NCBI GenBank assembly: GCA_009760885.1
Contig: CM019709.1
Coordinates: 32,019,906 to 32,083,905, forward strand
DNA from: Achatina immaculata
Taxonomy: Eukaryota; Mollusca; Gastropoda; Stylommatophora; Achatinidae
Length of the DNA stretch: 64,000 nt
Reading direction: 5' to 3'
Made by a program: the position numbers and the translations under genes. This document shows, piece after piece, positions 41,771 to 52,611 of the stretch; positions within the stretch are counted from its first letter, which is position 1; the number at the start of each line of letters is the position of its first letter. The notes under the pieces are model-generated. The model made no database searches. It was given only the letters and a program-made list of their open reading frames with translations, and had not been told where the DNA came from.

Positions 41771-43844
41771 AAAAAGGAGACAATTAACTCTTTCCGTGCC
41801 TCGGGGAGAAACGCGATGCATCTTCGAAGATTATGAAATGTTTATTAAATGTATAACTTTCAAAGAGATGATGTGGATTGGAAATCAACAGGGAATGAAT
41901 TTCAGTCATTGTACAGTGAAGATTATCAAACGAAGTAGTTTCGCTACGTTGAAAGCTTAAGTATATGCTGACGCCTTTCAGTTAAGTTTCCTCCACGACC
42001 AGGCACAGCAGAGTCCTTCAGAAAATCGTAGAATGAGACACCAGAAAAACTGGATTCGCGTTCGCCTGTGCATCCTTTCTTTGGGTCTGAGCTACGAATC
42101 CCAGGCGAGCAAAGATCTCGACATCATTTAGTTCAAATTTTCCCACTAAAATGGAGTCCGTCGTTATAAAGAAGATGAGGAATAGTTCTATTTCAATGCT
42201 TCCACGTTTCAGTTTTCAGTGCTAGGTTGTCGGTGTAGTCGCCAACCAGAAATTACATAACCGCTCTACCGCCTGTGCCAGTTAATATCGCACAGAATGT
42301 TCATCGATGGTCCTTCGCAATCCTCGATAACGAGCCACCCAGTGAGGACGCCTTTTTTTTTTTTTGGAACTACACACGTCCAAATGCGATACTAGTCAGC
42401 GTCGAGCTAGACACGGGCTCCGTAGCTAAGGCGTCAAGTCGAACCAGGTCGCACAAAGACCATCATAGTTCGCCACTGGCCGGGTAAACACAACTAAGAA
42501 TCATTAATTTTTTGCCTATGTGAAGTTCACTGGTCACAATGGTGCCATAGCACTCAACTTAGTCGCTCGCCGCGCAGAATCAACCTCCATCTTGAAAGCA
42601 GTGATGACAATGTTCCTCATTTTACACGTCCGTGCGTCCCTGTTTGTACCACACGCAGTCAAACTGTGACGAGACACCGCAGGACACGAGCCCTTTCAAC
42701 CGGCAGCGCAGAAATCCAGCTCCACATCAAATATCATCTCAATCTCGGAGTGTCACTTGTGAGAACCTGAAACGGTCATATGCGACCTACAGCAATTGCT
42801 GAATCGGAAGTTCCGAGTTCGATGATATCGATAGAATTGATCTGACCATGAGCAACCAGAAGATGAAGACTAGAAATTGCTGATCTCAAAAAGGGTTTGA
42901 AATATGTGTTTTACGTTTATGTGGTTTGAAATTACTATGCGCTAGATCTTTGTATGCCATTTATTAATCTTGTTTTGTGAAACTTTAATCCAATGTAATC
43001 CTTCATAAAACAAGAAGAACATATTTAATAGATTGATTCTATCCAAATTGTAAGAGTCTTCTTGTAATCGTTTTTTGTAATCTTTTGTATTTGTATACGT
43101 ACTGGACTGAATAAAGCGAAATTCGAATATTAATATTCGATTTAAAAAATATAAACTTTCAGTTACAGACACATATATATTTTTCAGGCTTAGGCAAAAA
43201 CGGAATTTAAAAAATTACAATTCAGGATATTTTCTGGCTTCTTTTACATGTACTTTCTACAGAGTGGTATCAGTAAGACAATGCACGATGCAACAATACC
43301 TTTGCCTTGCATGCTGTCGAACAAATCTAATTTGAATCTACGGTCTGTTGAGTTTTGCCACGGTCACGTCTAGCTTTTACCTGATTTGACTGTGCTCAAA
43401 GTAATGACTCGAAGATCCGCATGACGCGCAAACACTGGGGCAACTGCGCCAGAAAAATAAAGGGTACATCAGCACCAAGTCTATTTTATCAGACACTTCA
43501 AGAGAAGAGAGAAAGATAGTCTGAGGATTAGAGCGAAATTTTAAACTTCCAGATTATAGTAGAAGTGCCATCGTACTTTTGTCCTTAAAAACAGAAGGAG
43601 CTGACAGCAAGGAAGCACAGAGACTAACTAGTCTGACGGATATTGATAACACGCTGAAGATTAATGCTGCTTTCCTGATAGAATTTTCTTGAAGTTTTTG
43701 GCATCTGAATTGGCAGAACACTGCTGGCATATATGTGATGCATTGAAAAAAAATTATATACGATGCCACTTTTTTTTTCTACACTTTCACGCATTTAAGA
43801 TCAAGTGTGCAATAGCTTTTGGCTCATAAACTTGAGACTCTACT
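41768..43844. other. No gene recognised
   Basis: About 2 kb of complex sequence. Short frames at 41697-41960 and 42275-42487 have no known motif or splice context. It may hold regulatory or degraded transposon DNA that I cannot identify. Confidence 0.4.
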
Positions 43845-44110
43845 TGACTCTGCTTGCAGAAAGACTTTAGACTTCAGCCTTGCCATGTTCACGAGTTGAG
43901 ATTAGACTTGAAGCTGCTTGCGAAAGGATTTGAGACTTGCCACAAACGAGTTGAGACTAGACTTAAAGACGTTAGACTTGAGACTTGCCATGAACTAGAT
44001 GAGGTTAAACTTATGGACTTCAGACTTGAGACTTGCCATGAACTAGTTGAGATTTGACTTAAGGACTTCAGACTTTAGACTTGAGACTTGCTATGAGCAA
44101 GTTAAGATTA
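43845..44110. repeat. Degenerate ~50-bp tandem repeat
   Basis: GACTTGAGACTTGCCATGAA and TTAGACTTAAAGAC recur about five times with variable spacing. Confidence 0.75.
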
Positions 44111-44444
44111 CACCTGTAGCTGCTGGTATGTGTCAGAGATTTATGGCAGCTGAGACAAAAACTCTCGTTTCATTGCTCAGGGCACAGCAGGAAAAAACAA
44201 GCCCGCTGGAAGCAAGCGGCCCGCTGCTTTTGCGCGTGCGTCGTCTGAAGAATTTTGTAGTGCGTACCAGCAACCCCCCCCCCCCCCCAAAAAAAAAAAC
44301 TGAGAAAGATTTATACAGTATTAGGAAACAGTAAGCTGGAGACAGCACCACAGCCAGCCTGGGGGAGGGGGGGTGGTGGCAAGATATCGACAGCGATGCA
44401 GACTGGACAGAGCATTATTGGGTGCAATGTGACAGCGAAGAACA

Positions 44445-44618
44445 AAAATACGTAAAGGTTAAACTTTCGTTTCCATGCAATTAAGACATATTCGGGATAC
44501 AGTGTTAGTCCCGTATTTTCACCAGCTTCGGCACATGAAAGTATCACGCCTGGCAGCATTTACCCTCCCAGATTTCTCTGGTGCAAATTTTTTGGAGGTA
44601 GGGCCTTTTTTTTTTGTT
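44445..44618 (-). repeat. Dispersed repeat R3, copy 2, reverse
   Basis: Reverse complement of 27262-27435 with about 75-80 percent similarity by eye; it abuts a LINE-C fragment. Confidence 0.65.
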
Positions 44619-44639
44619 GCTGTGGTGGTACCAGAAATT

Positions 44640-45455
44640 ACTATACAATATTAGCAACCTTCGGTATGCTGACGACATAGTACTGATAGCTGAGAACAAT
44701 CAAGACCTACAAAATCTCTTAGATGAAGTCGCTAAAGAAAGTAAACAGAAAGGCCTTACTTTGAACATCAAAAAGACAGAAACTATGGTTATATCTAAGA
44801 AGCAGAATCCACCAAAATACAATATAAAATTAAATAAAATTGTGCTAAAGCAGGTGCAGAAATCCAAATACTTTGGAGCAGTAATAACTTTAGCTGGGGA
44901 ATGCAGAACAGAAATTAGGAACAGAATAGGTCAAGCAAAGACTGCATTTCAGAGAATGAGAAACATATTATCCAACACATCCTTATCAGTGAATGTTAGA
45001 AAACGAGTCCTAAAATGCTATATTGAACCTATCTTGTTATATGGAAGTGAATCATGGACAATAGGCAAGTCTGCACAAAAATCATAGGAAGCAGCAGAAA
45101 TGTGGTTTATTAGAAGAATGTTGAGAATTCCCTGGACAGCAAAAATAAATAATGAAGAATGTATGAGAAGAGCTGGAGAGACAAAAAAAAAAAATCTTAT
45201 AAAAAAATAAGAGAGAGACAATGTATTTTCTTATGACATGAATGAGAAAAAAAAAGGGGGGGGGGGGACATTGAGAATATTATAACAACAGGAAAAATAG
45301 AGGGTAGAAGAGCCAGGGGAAGACCGAGAGAAAAGATACTGGACAATCTGAAGAAATGGTGTGAGAGGAGATCACCAACTGAGCTGATGGCCTGCATGAA
45401 GGATCGTGTACTAAAGAAGTATTACGCTGAATGCCTGACTCGGCAGTGAACTAGT
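44640..45455 (+). mobile_element. LINE-C copy, 5'-truncated at the RT active site
   Basis: A frame at 44614-45087 starts just before the catalytic box (NLRYADDIVLIAENNQDL), continues through GLTLNIKKTETMVISKK, KSKYFGAVITLAGE and ILLYGSESWTIGKSAQKS stop, then EMWFIRRMLRIPWTAK. After poly-A and poly-G tracts it ends with GRPREKILDNLKKW and SPTELMACMKDRVL, the same tail as at 1.7-1.9 kb. The RT upstream of YADD is missing. Confidence 0.9.
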
Positions 45456-45914
45456 GTACATTACTACTGATACTGTTGATTAGTCTTCTTGTGGAGTACA
45501 ATTCTCATTATAGAAATTACTTCTTGTTGTTGGTGTTATTAGATCAAAGTGCATGATCTAAATAGACAACCTAATTTCCTCTGCCAAACACTGAGAAAAT
45601 TCAACAAGACTCCCAGGCACACCACTCCAGGGAAGAATATTGAGCTACAACAATTTGTCTAAACTTGGCAGTCTTCCGACATAGCAAACTTGTCAACAGT
45701 GAGGGTTCCAACGAAGTCAGTAATGCAGTTTTACATCAGACAACACAAATTTATTAATGGATAGAATGAAGGGTGGAATTGTCAGGATGCCACAAGGCAG
45801 GAAATATAGAATATTATGACAAGAAAATCTTCCCGGCTAGAACTAGTTCGCCATGTGGGAACAGAGCCATGTATGACAATAAGGAAAAATAACAACTCAC
45901 ATATTTGCAGTTTA
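45456..45914. other. No gene seen
   Basis: Unassigned sequence. Confidence 0.4.
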
Positions 45915-46480
45915 GATTCACAATCTTCTTCTTCGTTCGCTTCTATCACCAAGACCTCCTTGTGATCCTACTGAATTAACGCTTGTGGTCCTCGATAGGT
46001 CCCTTGGTCCCCAGAAGGACCACACGAGATCCCCATGAGAACTACAACAGGTTCAGAGTATCATACGGCTAGAGCCTGTATTCCAACCATTGGTTGGTCT
46101 CAGAAGCGGGATTGCGTGACACCATGGTTTTCGTTGCACCAGTTTGATCTAGAGTTGGATTTTCTCACCGGAAAATCTCGGCATATTTTGGATATGAGTA
46201 TATCCCCACTGGGTGAGAGGTGGTTGCCCTTCCATTCTGGTGTTGTACTTTCTCACCAGAACACCTCAGCGTAATTAGGATACGCATACATCGCCGCCAA
46301 GTGAGAGGTGGCTGCTTATCTAGACTGCACTGGTCCAGTGTCTCCGACTTCAGCATTTCGTGGTCGTGGCCGCTACCCTTCCTAGTTGTAACAAGGATGG
46401 AGCTTTTGTCCAGGAGGACGAATCCTTGCCACTAGTGACTTCCACCCCTGGGTTGAGCCGGTTTAGGCATGTTATCTCAG
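45915..46480 (+). repeat. Dispersed repeat R4, copy 1
   Basis: Matches the reverse complement of 62527-63075: shared blocks include CAGAAGCGGGATTGCGTGAC, ACCATGGTTTTCGTTGCACC, GGTGAGAGGTGGTTGCC and GGTCGTGGCCGCTACCCTTC. Both start next to TCTTCTTCGTTCGCTTCTA. No protein motif is seen, so the element type is unknown. Confidence 0.8.
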
Positions 46481-47040
46481 TATGGGCGTGTTTAGGACAT
46501 GACCGACCTCTAGAGCAGAGGTACCCTAACATGCGTAGCCATCAAGTTTCACCCCTGGTGTAAGCCGGTTTAGGCATATTTCACCAGTATGGATGTATTT
46601 CGGATGTGGCTGGCCTCTAGAGCAGAGGCGCCGTGGTATGAGTAGCTCTCGCCGCGATACTACTGGACATACTGATTAAGCTTCACTTTATCCTTTCCAT
46701 TGTCTTTTCACATCGGCGCCACACAGCAACCCTAATTGCTTTTACTCATTTTCTTCCTTGGCCGGGAGGAGCTTCACTCCACGCGCGGCATCCGAATAAT
46801 CTCGCCAGCAATGTCTTAACCTCTGAGTTAAAATGGGTCAGGCATTTCGACCGATATGAGTGCACTTAGGACGTGGTCGACCTCCAGACCAGAGGTGCCG
46901 TGATTTGACTACTGTTTACTTCGCTTATTCCTTTCTTTCACCTTTTCCACAGTGGTACCGCACGGCAACCCCATTTGCATCTTTCTTCATTGGCCGGGAG
47001 GAGCCCCACGCACGGCAGATGAAGAATCTCGCCAGCAGCG
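46460..47040 (+). repeat. Imperfect tandem duplication
   Basis: A segment with GCCGGTTTAGGCATATTTCA, CTCTAGAGCAGAGGCGCCGT, CGGCGCCACACAGCAACCC and TTGGCCGGGAGGAGC occurs at about 46560-46810 and again, more diverged, at 46840-47035. A shorter third version of the first part is at 46450-46535. Confidence 0.75.
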
Positions 47041-47059
47041 TAAATTCACAATGAATACC

Positions 47060-47178
47060 ACTTCACTTTCAAAATTACCACGTCACACTTCCTTCAATGG
47101 TGAACATCAGAATGTCAGACGGGCCTCCGTGGCAAATTCTTAACCCTTTTGAAATAAAGATCAATCAATCAATCAATC
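47060..47178 (+). mobile_element. SINE-like 3' end with AATC tail
   Basis: TCAGACGGGCCTCCGTGGC then TTCTTAACCCTTTTGAAATA and AAGATCAATCAATCAATC. The same end is at 63510-63579 and reversed at 41686-41735. AATAAA lies just before the tail. The head is not recognised. Confidence 0.65.
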
Positions 47179-47393
47179 TTGTTTCATCATTCTATCTAAA
47201 ATTCTTAACAAACTTGCAAGTCTGTCCTAAAAAAGGACAATATTCCCAAAATTACATAATAACAAAGCCAAATAAAACAATGAATAACTCCAACTATTTC
47301 CTTAAGCTGACTATATCTCAAAACAACTCCCAAAAAAATTGGAGTAACACAAAACACTGACTATCACATGACTACTAACTAGACTCTGACCTA

Positions 47394-47757
47394 ACTCATG
47401 CTCTGACCCTCTCTAACTCATGCTCTGACTCTCTCTAACTCATGCTCTGACTCTCTCTAACTCATGCTCTGACTCTCTCTAACTCATGCTCTCACTCTCT
47501 CTAACTCATGCTCTGACCCTCTCCAACTCATGCTCTGACCCTCTCTAACTCATGCTCTGACCCTCTCTAACTCATGCTCTGACCCTCTCTAACTCATGCT
47601 CTGACTCTCTCTAACTCATGCTCTGACTCTCTCCAACTCATGCTCTGACTCTCTCTAACTCATGCTCTGACTTTCTCCAACTCATGCTCTGACCCTCTCT
47701 AACTCATGCTCTGACTCTCTCTAACTCATGCTCTGACTCTCTCTAACTCATGCTCTG
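47394..47757. repeat. 22-bp minisatellite
   Basis: ACTCATGCTCTGACTCTCTC plus TA, about 16.5 copies, exact 22-base spacing. Confidence 0.97.
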
Positions 47758-48194
47758 GCTATATCTCATACTCTCAAAAATCAGTTTTATAATCTCTGCT
47801 AACACTACTGCCCCAGCTATTCCATGAGTCTCACTTTCTCCCCGCGCTATAAACAATCTCATGAATTCCACCGCTCATTTTAACTTTGCTCTATTTTCAG
47901 TACAGAATCTCGTGGAGCACTAAGTTTCTCTGGTAAACTACATTACCGAAAACTGGAAACTTCTAAATCATTTATCAGTTCCCCCCCCCCCCCTAAATTT
48001 TTGTGAGCTGTAAACAGACACTCAAAAAAAAGGGGGGAGTACTAGAGGTATTCGAATTTTACTTAGTTATGGCCCCTACACTAATGGCTATTCTGCCATA
48101 GTGCTCTAGAGAAGCATAATAGGTAACACCAGTTGGGACGGCACCTAATGACTATTATGATAGTATCAGGGGAGACAAACAAAAATCCGCACTG

Positions 48195-48256
48195 CTGGAA
48201 CTTGAACCTAGTTCCATCATAGACAGAGCGCCTAACCACTCATCTCTACCAGGCCG
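48195..48256 (-). mobile_element. tRNA-derived SINE head
   Basis: Reverse strand: GGCCTGGTAGAGATGAGTGG then TTAGGCG (A box, + 48229-48251) and GGTTCAAGTTCC (B box, + 48197-48208) at tRNA-like spacing. No acceptor stem pairs, so it is SINE rather than tRNA. The second copy is at about 56235-56296. Confidence 0.7.
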
Positions 48257-48338
48257 GCGTAGGACAGAGAAACGTGCGGCAACCTTCCAAGCGGAGACAG
48301 CACAGAGTTGTAATTAAGATGCTACCAGATTGTGTTAT

Positions 48339-48471
48339 CAGGGGATAGCGTGAACGCAGTCCCCTTTACGAAAAAAAAATTACGCACTCGAGTCACCCGC
48401 ATTTGGGGTGATCGCAGGGGTCAACCTACCCGGAGTGCAATGGGAGGGTCTCACCCTGGAAGAACCACCTT
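48339..48471 (-). pseudogene. 5'-truncated U1 snRNA copy 1
   Basis: Reverse strand matches U1 from about nucleotide 37 to the 3' end (GGTGGTTCTTCC... ATTGCACTCC ... CGCTATCCCCTG) and is preceded by a run of 11 A. The U1A loop sequence ATTGCACTCC is kept; the Sm site is lengthened by extra T. It lacks the 5' splice-site pairing end. Confidence 0.92.
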
Positions 48472-48484
48472 TTTTTTTTTAAAA

Positions 48485-48900
48485 CATGTCAACTTTTTAT
48501 TCTAACATCCTACAAGAACACTATCTGATAGACATATACAGACAATTATCACGCGACGACAGAGAGTACCATACAAAGATACCCACATGTCAGACACTCG
48601 GCGATATTAGATAAAATAAAATGATTAGATAAAACAGATTAGATAAAATGCTTCCAGAGCTTTTTAAAATTAACAAAGCAAAAGATATGGAAAGCACGCT
48701 AAAGTTCACAGATCACAAAGCAGTACTCACAGAAGTGACCACATCACCCACTGCCATCGCCACAAGAAAAGGTCCCGTCATTGAAAGCTTAATAATAACT
48801 TATTACATAACACAGCTTGTAGAAGACTACGTCCGATATAAAATGCAGAACTGAACTTTACACGATTATCTACCTTTTTAAAAAAAAGCTGCAGAATATC
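48485..48900 (+). mobile_element. Tx1-like LINE endonuclease fragment
   Basis: Forward frame 48648-48854 reads LPELFKINKAKDMESTLKF, TDHKAVLTEV and GPVIESLIITYYITQLVEDY. TDHKAV is the closing motif of the apurinic-type endonuclease (SDHKAV type), followed by the linker to the RT, as in the copy at 55.5 kb (ITDHKAVMVTLN). It lies opposite in strand to the neighbouring U1 copy. Confidence 0.65.
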
Positions 48901-48907
48901 AAGAACT

Positions 48908-48918
48908 AATTATACAAT
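48908..48918. other. Target site duplication of LINE-D, left
   Basis: AATTATACAAT, repeated exactly at 49844-49854. Confidence 0.85.
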
Positions 48919-49843
48919 TCAGCTGCCTTGTTTGTTTTGTCAGTTGTCAAACATTTAGTTTTCTTTGCATTAAGATAGAGGTTCTGCTCTTCGCTGTTCT
49001 TACAGTCTGACATAATTAGTTTTTCCATTCCTGTTTGTGTTGTGGATAGTAACACTGTGTCATCAGCATATCTAATCTCTGGTATTTCATAACCTCCAAT
49101 TGTTATGGCATCGTAATACTCATTGTTTATATCTTCTTTAACATTCCTCATTATATTTTCAGTATACAAGTTAAATAAGTAGGGTGACAATATGCACCCC
49201 TGACGGACCCCTTGTTTTATGTCAAACCAAGTTGTTGTTTCACCATTTATTCTTACTGCTGCTTGTTGGTCTAGATACAGCAGTGATGTTAACTGTATCA
49301 AATGAGGGAAATTAAAAGGAGGACATCTATTGCTCTTCAGAAATTAAACAAATAAAGAATCTGTGGAGAGGAGCAGACAGAACCACAAAAATAAGATTTT
49401 TAAGGGCATGCATCTTTCCCATCGCAACATATGCCCGTGAGACGTGTTCACTTAACAAAACAGCTGAGAAACACATAAATGCCTTTGAATGCAAATGCTA
49501 CAGAAGATTTCTCCAAATATCATGGACACAAAAAAGAACAAATATATCTATACTACAAGAGCTTAATATTGAAGAAGGCTGGCTAGTAAAAAGGATTAAA
49601 TAGAGAAAACTTAAATATTTTGGACATATTAAACGTCATGATAATTTAGAGAAGACCATATTGGAAGGATACATAATGGGAAAAAGAAAAAGAGGAAGAC
49701 CAAAACGAAGATGGCTGCAAGAAATCGTTGACGATCTGCAAATGGACGCCGCAGCAGCAGGTCATCTTGCTCACAACCGAGAGGCCTACAGGAGTGCTGT
49801 TAGGGAGGCAAAGTTCCGCAAGGGACATGCAAATGAATGAATG
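48919..49843 (+). mobile_element. LINE-D insertion with 5' inversion (twin priming)
   Basis: The right part (about 49304-49843, +) is the LINE-D C-terminal region: RRTSIALQKLNK, TTKIRFLRACIFPIATYA, KYFGHIKRHDNLEKT, KRKRGRPKRRWLQEIVDDLQ, REAYRSAVREAKFRKGHANE, ending (ATGA)n. The left part (48919-49303) is the LINE-D RT on the opposite strand: IKQGVRQGCILSPYLF, IRYADDTVLLSTTQTG, LNAKKTKCL. The two parts meet at about 49303, with the RT's 5' side at the junction. About 50 codons between them are missing. The 11-base duplication outside both parts shows one insertion event. Confidence 0.9.
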
Positions 49844-49854
49844 AATTATACAAT
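49844..49854. other. Target site duplication of LINE-D, right
   Basis: Exact partner of 48908-48918, directly after the ATGA tail. Confidence 0.85.
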
Positions 49855-49859
49855 AATTA

Positions 49860-50331
49860 AAAAAAGCCAACAATAGAGAGGGCGATACAAATTACTACAC
49901 AGCTTTTCGATCGGTTCGTTTTCTTCTAAACTGTAAACTGCTTAGGGCGTAATTCCTGTGCTGTGTAAATGTTGAAATGTTTAGGCATAATCAGTGAGAA
50001 AGTTGTTTTACTAGTTGGTATTGTTGTGTGGTGTGGTGTGGTGTATTCCATATATGCTCATTTGGTTAACGTGTATTAGGTCCAAAAGAGAAATGTGACT
50101 TATTGTGACTCATTTCCCCAAACCCGTGATCTGTGTTTATTTTAGCTCCGATTCCTTCAACGTATGTGACTTACTGGGGAGATATTTGCATGAAAGAAGA
50201 CCTTGTCGTCTGCGTAAGCGATCAACTTCTTATTGGAGGACAGCTAAAATACGTTGAAGGAATGTATTAAAGACACAGTACGTGCTACTCTGTCGTGGAG
50301 AAGACTGATGATACAGCTCCGGGAAAACCGC
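49860..50331 (-). mobile_element. Degraded Tx1-like LINE fragment
   Basis: Reverse strand around 50100-50235 reads AYADDKVFFHANIS, then GAKINTDHGFGEM, a diverged form of the YADDTIFF...NIS and GAKINIKKSHIMGLGKW segment of the LINE at 53-56 kb (catalytic YADD codons at 50206-50217). Reading frames are broken. On the same strand it follows directly after a U1 5'-half remnant. Confidence 0.65.
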
Positions 50332-50361
50332 AACCACCTTAATGATCATGGCATGCCAGGT
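50332..50361 (-). pseudogene. U1 snRNA 5'-half remnant
   Basis: Reverse strand reads ACCTGGCATG then CCATGATCATTAAGGTGGTT. Compared with the full U1 at 57600 this is nucleotides 7-14 and 25-44, with 10 bases missing between and one mismatch in the last 20. After GGTGGTT it leaves U1 and enters LINE-like sequence, close to the point where the truncated U1 copies begin. Confidence 0.65.
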
Positions 50362-50500
50362 CACTTGTACTATCTATATTAGCAAAAGGGCCCAGAAGGG
50401 AAGCACAGTATATAAAAACGGTTGGAGCCAACCGTCTAGAAGAGAATGTGCAAAGTCTCAGCACGAAACCTTCTGTAACCACTCATGTTATTGTTTATGT

Positions 50501-50617
50501 CAGGGGATAGCGCCCCCCTACGAAAAAATTAAGCACTCGAGTCACCCGCATTTGGGGTGATCGCAGGGGTCAACTCACCCGTAGTGCAATGGGAGGGTCT
50601 CGCCCTGGAAGAACCAT
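50501..50617 (-). pseudogene. 5'-truncated U1 snRNA copy 2
   Basis: Begins after eight A with TGGTTCTTCC and runs to CGCTATCCCCTG. An 11-base deletion removes ACTGCGTTCGC before the 3' end, so stem-loop IV is broken. Its 3' flank (ATAAACAATAACATGA) is the flank of the full U1 gene. Confidence 0.9.
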
Positions 50618-50652
50618 TTTTTTTCTATCCAATCATGTTATTTGTTTTATAT

Positions 50653-50782
50653 CAGGGGATAGCGCGAACGCAGTCCCCCCTACGAAAAAATTACGCACTC
50701 GAGTCACCCGCATTTGGCGTGATCGCAGGGGTCAACCCAACCGGAGTGCAATGGAAGGGCCTCTCCCTGGAAGGACCACCTT
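50653..50782 (-). pseudogene. 5'-truncated U1 snRNA copy 3
   Basis: Begins after seven A with GGTGGTCCTTCC and runs complete to the U1 3' end, then the ATAAAACAAATAACATGATT flank, eight A and copy 2. Copies 2 and 3 thus lie head to tail. Confidence 0.92.
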
Positions 50783-51000
50783 TTTTTCAGCTGTATAAAT
50801 TATAATGGCTTTATTTGGTGCAAGTGGTGACATAATGTCGATGACGATGAGTGGAAAACAGTGGCAGTGACAACTCTAAATAATACTACATGAAGTTACT
50901 CCAGCAAGGCAACCTATATGATTCCAGGCGTCTACTAACGACAAGAAAACTTCGACGCCAACAGAATCCTACCACATAATAGACTCACTATTCTATACCG
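50783..51000 (-). repeat. ~230-bp U1-linked repeat with AATAAA, copy 1
   Basis: Matches 56545-56745 and, inverted, 57817-57975. On the reverse strand it ends CCAAATAAAGCCATTATAAT...AAAAAAA right before U1 copy 3: a poly(A) signal and tail, like a retrotransposon 3' UTR. No coding sequence is attached. Confidence 0.8.
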
Positions 51001-51839
51001 AAAAAAAAAAACACTGCCGACAACAAAGACACAGACTAAGTTCCTACACTACAAACCACGTCATACGCTAACCAAACTAAGACTCAAACTCTAACGAACG
51101 CAAAACTAAGACTGACCCTCAAAGCCAAACTTTCCTCTCTTGATCAGCTTTTCCTCTACTTCCACGAGCTCCACGGCCACGCCCCTGATATACAAACACA
51201 AGGTTAAAAGGGACTGAACGATAAGAAGAAATCTACGGGACCTAACCTTGTTTATACCCAACTTTTAGATTCCAAAATGACTTACTCAACTTTCTATGTT
51301 AAAATATCCCATATACTGTTATAATAGATGTCTGTGGATATCAGCGAGCTAGCATGGACCAAAGAAAGATTTTAAAACCGGTTACGTCAAGTAAGCTTCT
51401 TCATATCCGACCAGTAATTTTAAATAAAATAATTATAGCATTAATGACGATGATTTATAAATTAATGAAAAAAGTCATAAGATAAACATATTACAAAATG
51501 AGAAACTATTACTCATGCTCATCGCATGTGGAACAAAGAGTTTTTAAACCACAAACAATGGTTAGTATATGTTTTAGTTGATGAACTCGCATCTTCACGT
51601 GTTTCTGCACTTCTGCTGCTTCACGTGAATGCTTTCCTTGATTTCAGATTCGCAGAATCAAAATTCTGTGTATATTCTAATTTTTGACCGATCTAAACTG
51701 AAATAATGGCAAGCCCTTCCAATCGAACATCGGCCATTGTTTGAACATCAGAGGCCACTCATATGGCCTGTTAAACAAATCTCTCTTACAAAACCGTTCT
51801 CTTACGTTACCAAGTTGTAATTAAACGCTAAAGAATACC
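51001..51839. other. No gene seen
   Basis: AT-rich unassigned sequence. Confidence 0.45.
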
Positions 51840-51844
51840 ACCAA

Positions 51845-52460
51845 AATGTAGCATCGATAGCACAGAACTGAAACAAGTTGATAGATTCAAGTACTTAGGA
51901 ACAATTGTAACGGCTGATTGGAAATGTCACAACGAAATAAAAAGCAGACGTGCTCAGGCCAAGTCAGCATTCCAGAAAATGAGAAACATCTTGTGCAACA
52001 GATCCATATCATTGGAAACAGGATTCCGAGTGTTACATCGAGCCAATTTTGTTTTATGGATGTGAAGCATTGTCTATGAATATGAGAGTACAGCGAAAAA
52101 TAGAGGTCATGGAAATGTGGTTCTTAAGAAAGATGCTGAAGGTACCATGGACAGCTAAGAAAATCAAAGAGGTCTTAAGAGAGGCTGGAGTTAAAAGGCA
52201 AATTACACCAAAGATCAGAGGCAGACAAGGGAGATTTGAAGGACATTTCCCGAGAAAAGGAAAACTGGAACACATTGTGGCAATTGGACAAATTGAGGGA
52301 AGAAGAGAAAGATGAAGAAAGAGCAAGAAGTTACTGTTTTGTCAGTTTGGCTAGAAAGAAAGTCATCGGCGGATCTCAAAATCAAGTGCAAAGACGGGAA
52401 ATTGTGTAGAGAAATGATCGCCTACGCCACAAGGCAAGGCACGGCACTTGATTGATTGAA
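51845..52460 (+). mobile_element. LINE-G 3' part
   Basis: Frames read FKYLGTIVTADWKCHNEIKS, AQAKSAFQKMRNILCNRSIS, then FYGCEALSMNMRVQRKIEVM, EMWFLRKMLKVPWTAK and MIAYATRQGTALD stop, ending CACTTGATTGATTG. This is the RT-distal part of a LINE related to LINE-C. Several frameshifts. Its tail is shared with the SINE at 26.8 kb. Confidence 0.85.
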
Positions 52461-52495
52461 TTATGACGCTACCATTCATGCCCAGTTTGTGTTAT

Positions 52496-52611
52496 CAGGG
52501 GATAGCGCGAACGCAGTCCCCTTTACGAAAAAATTACACACTCGAGTCACCCGCATTTGGGGTGATCGCAGGGAGTGCAATGGGAGGGTCTCACCCTGGA
52601 AGAACCACCTT
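52496..52611 (-). pseudogene. 5'-truncated U1 snRNA copy 4
   Basis: Begins after eight A with GGTGGTTCTTCC and runs to CGCTATCCCCTG. About 17 bases after ATTGCACTCC are deleted, removing one side of stem-loop II. The poly(A) before it is the 3' end of the Tx1-like LINE. Confidence 0.9.

Larger units (their letters stand above)
47863..48478. repeat. Duplicated U1-flank block, copy 1
   Basis: Over 600 bases match 55893-56517 at about 95 percent by eye. Read on the reverse strand the block is: U1 nucleotides 38 to 165, a short flank, a tRNA-like SINE (48195-48256) and other sequence. The match between the two blocks stops exactly where U1 begins after its poly(A). Confidence 0.9.

Noticed and set aside
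41780..41960. piggyBac-like end (TTAACTCTTTCCGTGCC)
   Set aside because: Only one end-like sequence is seen; no matching inverted end or transposase nearby.
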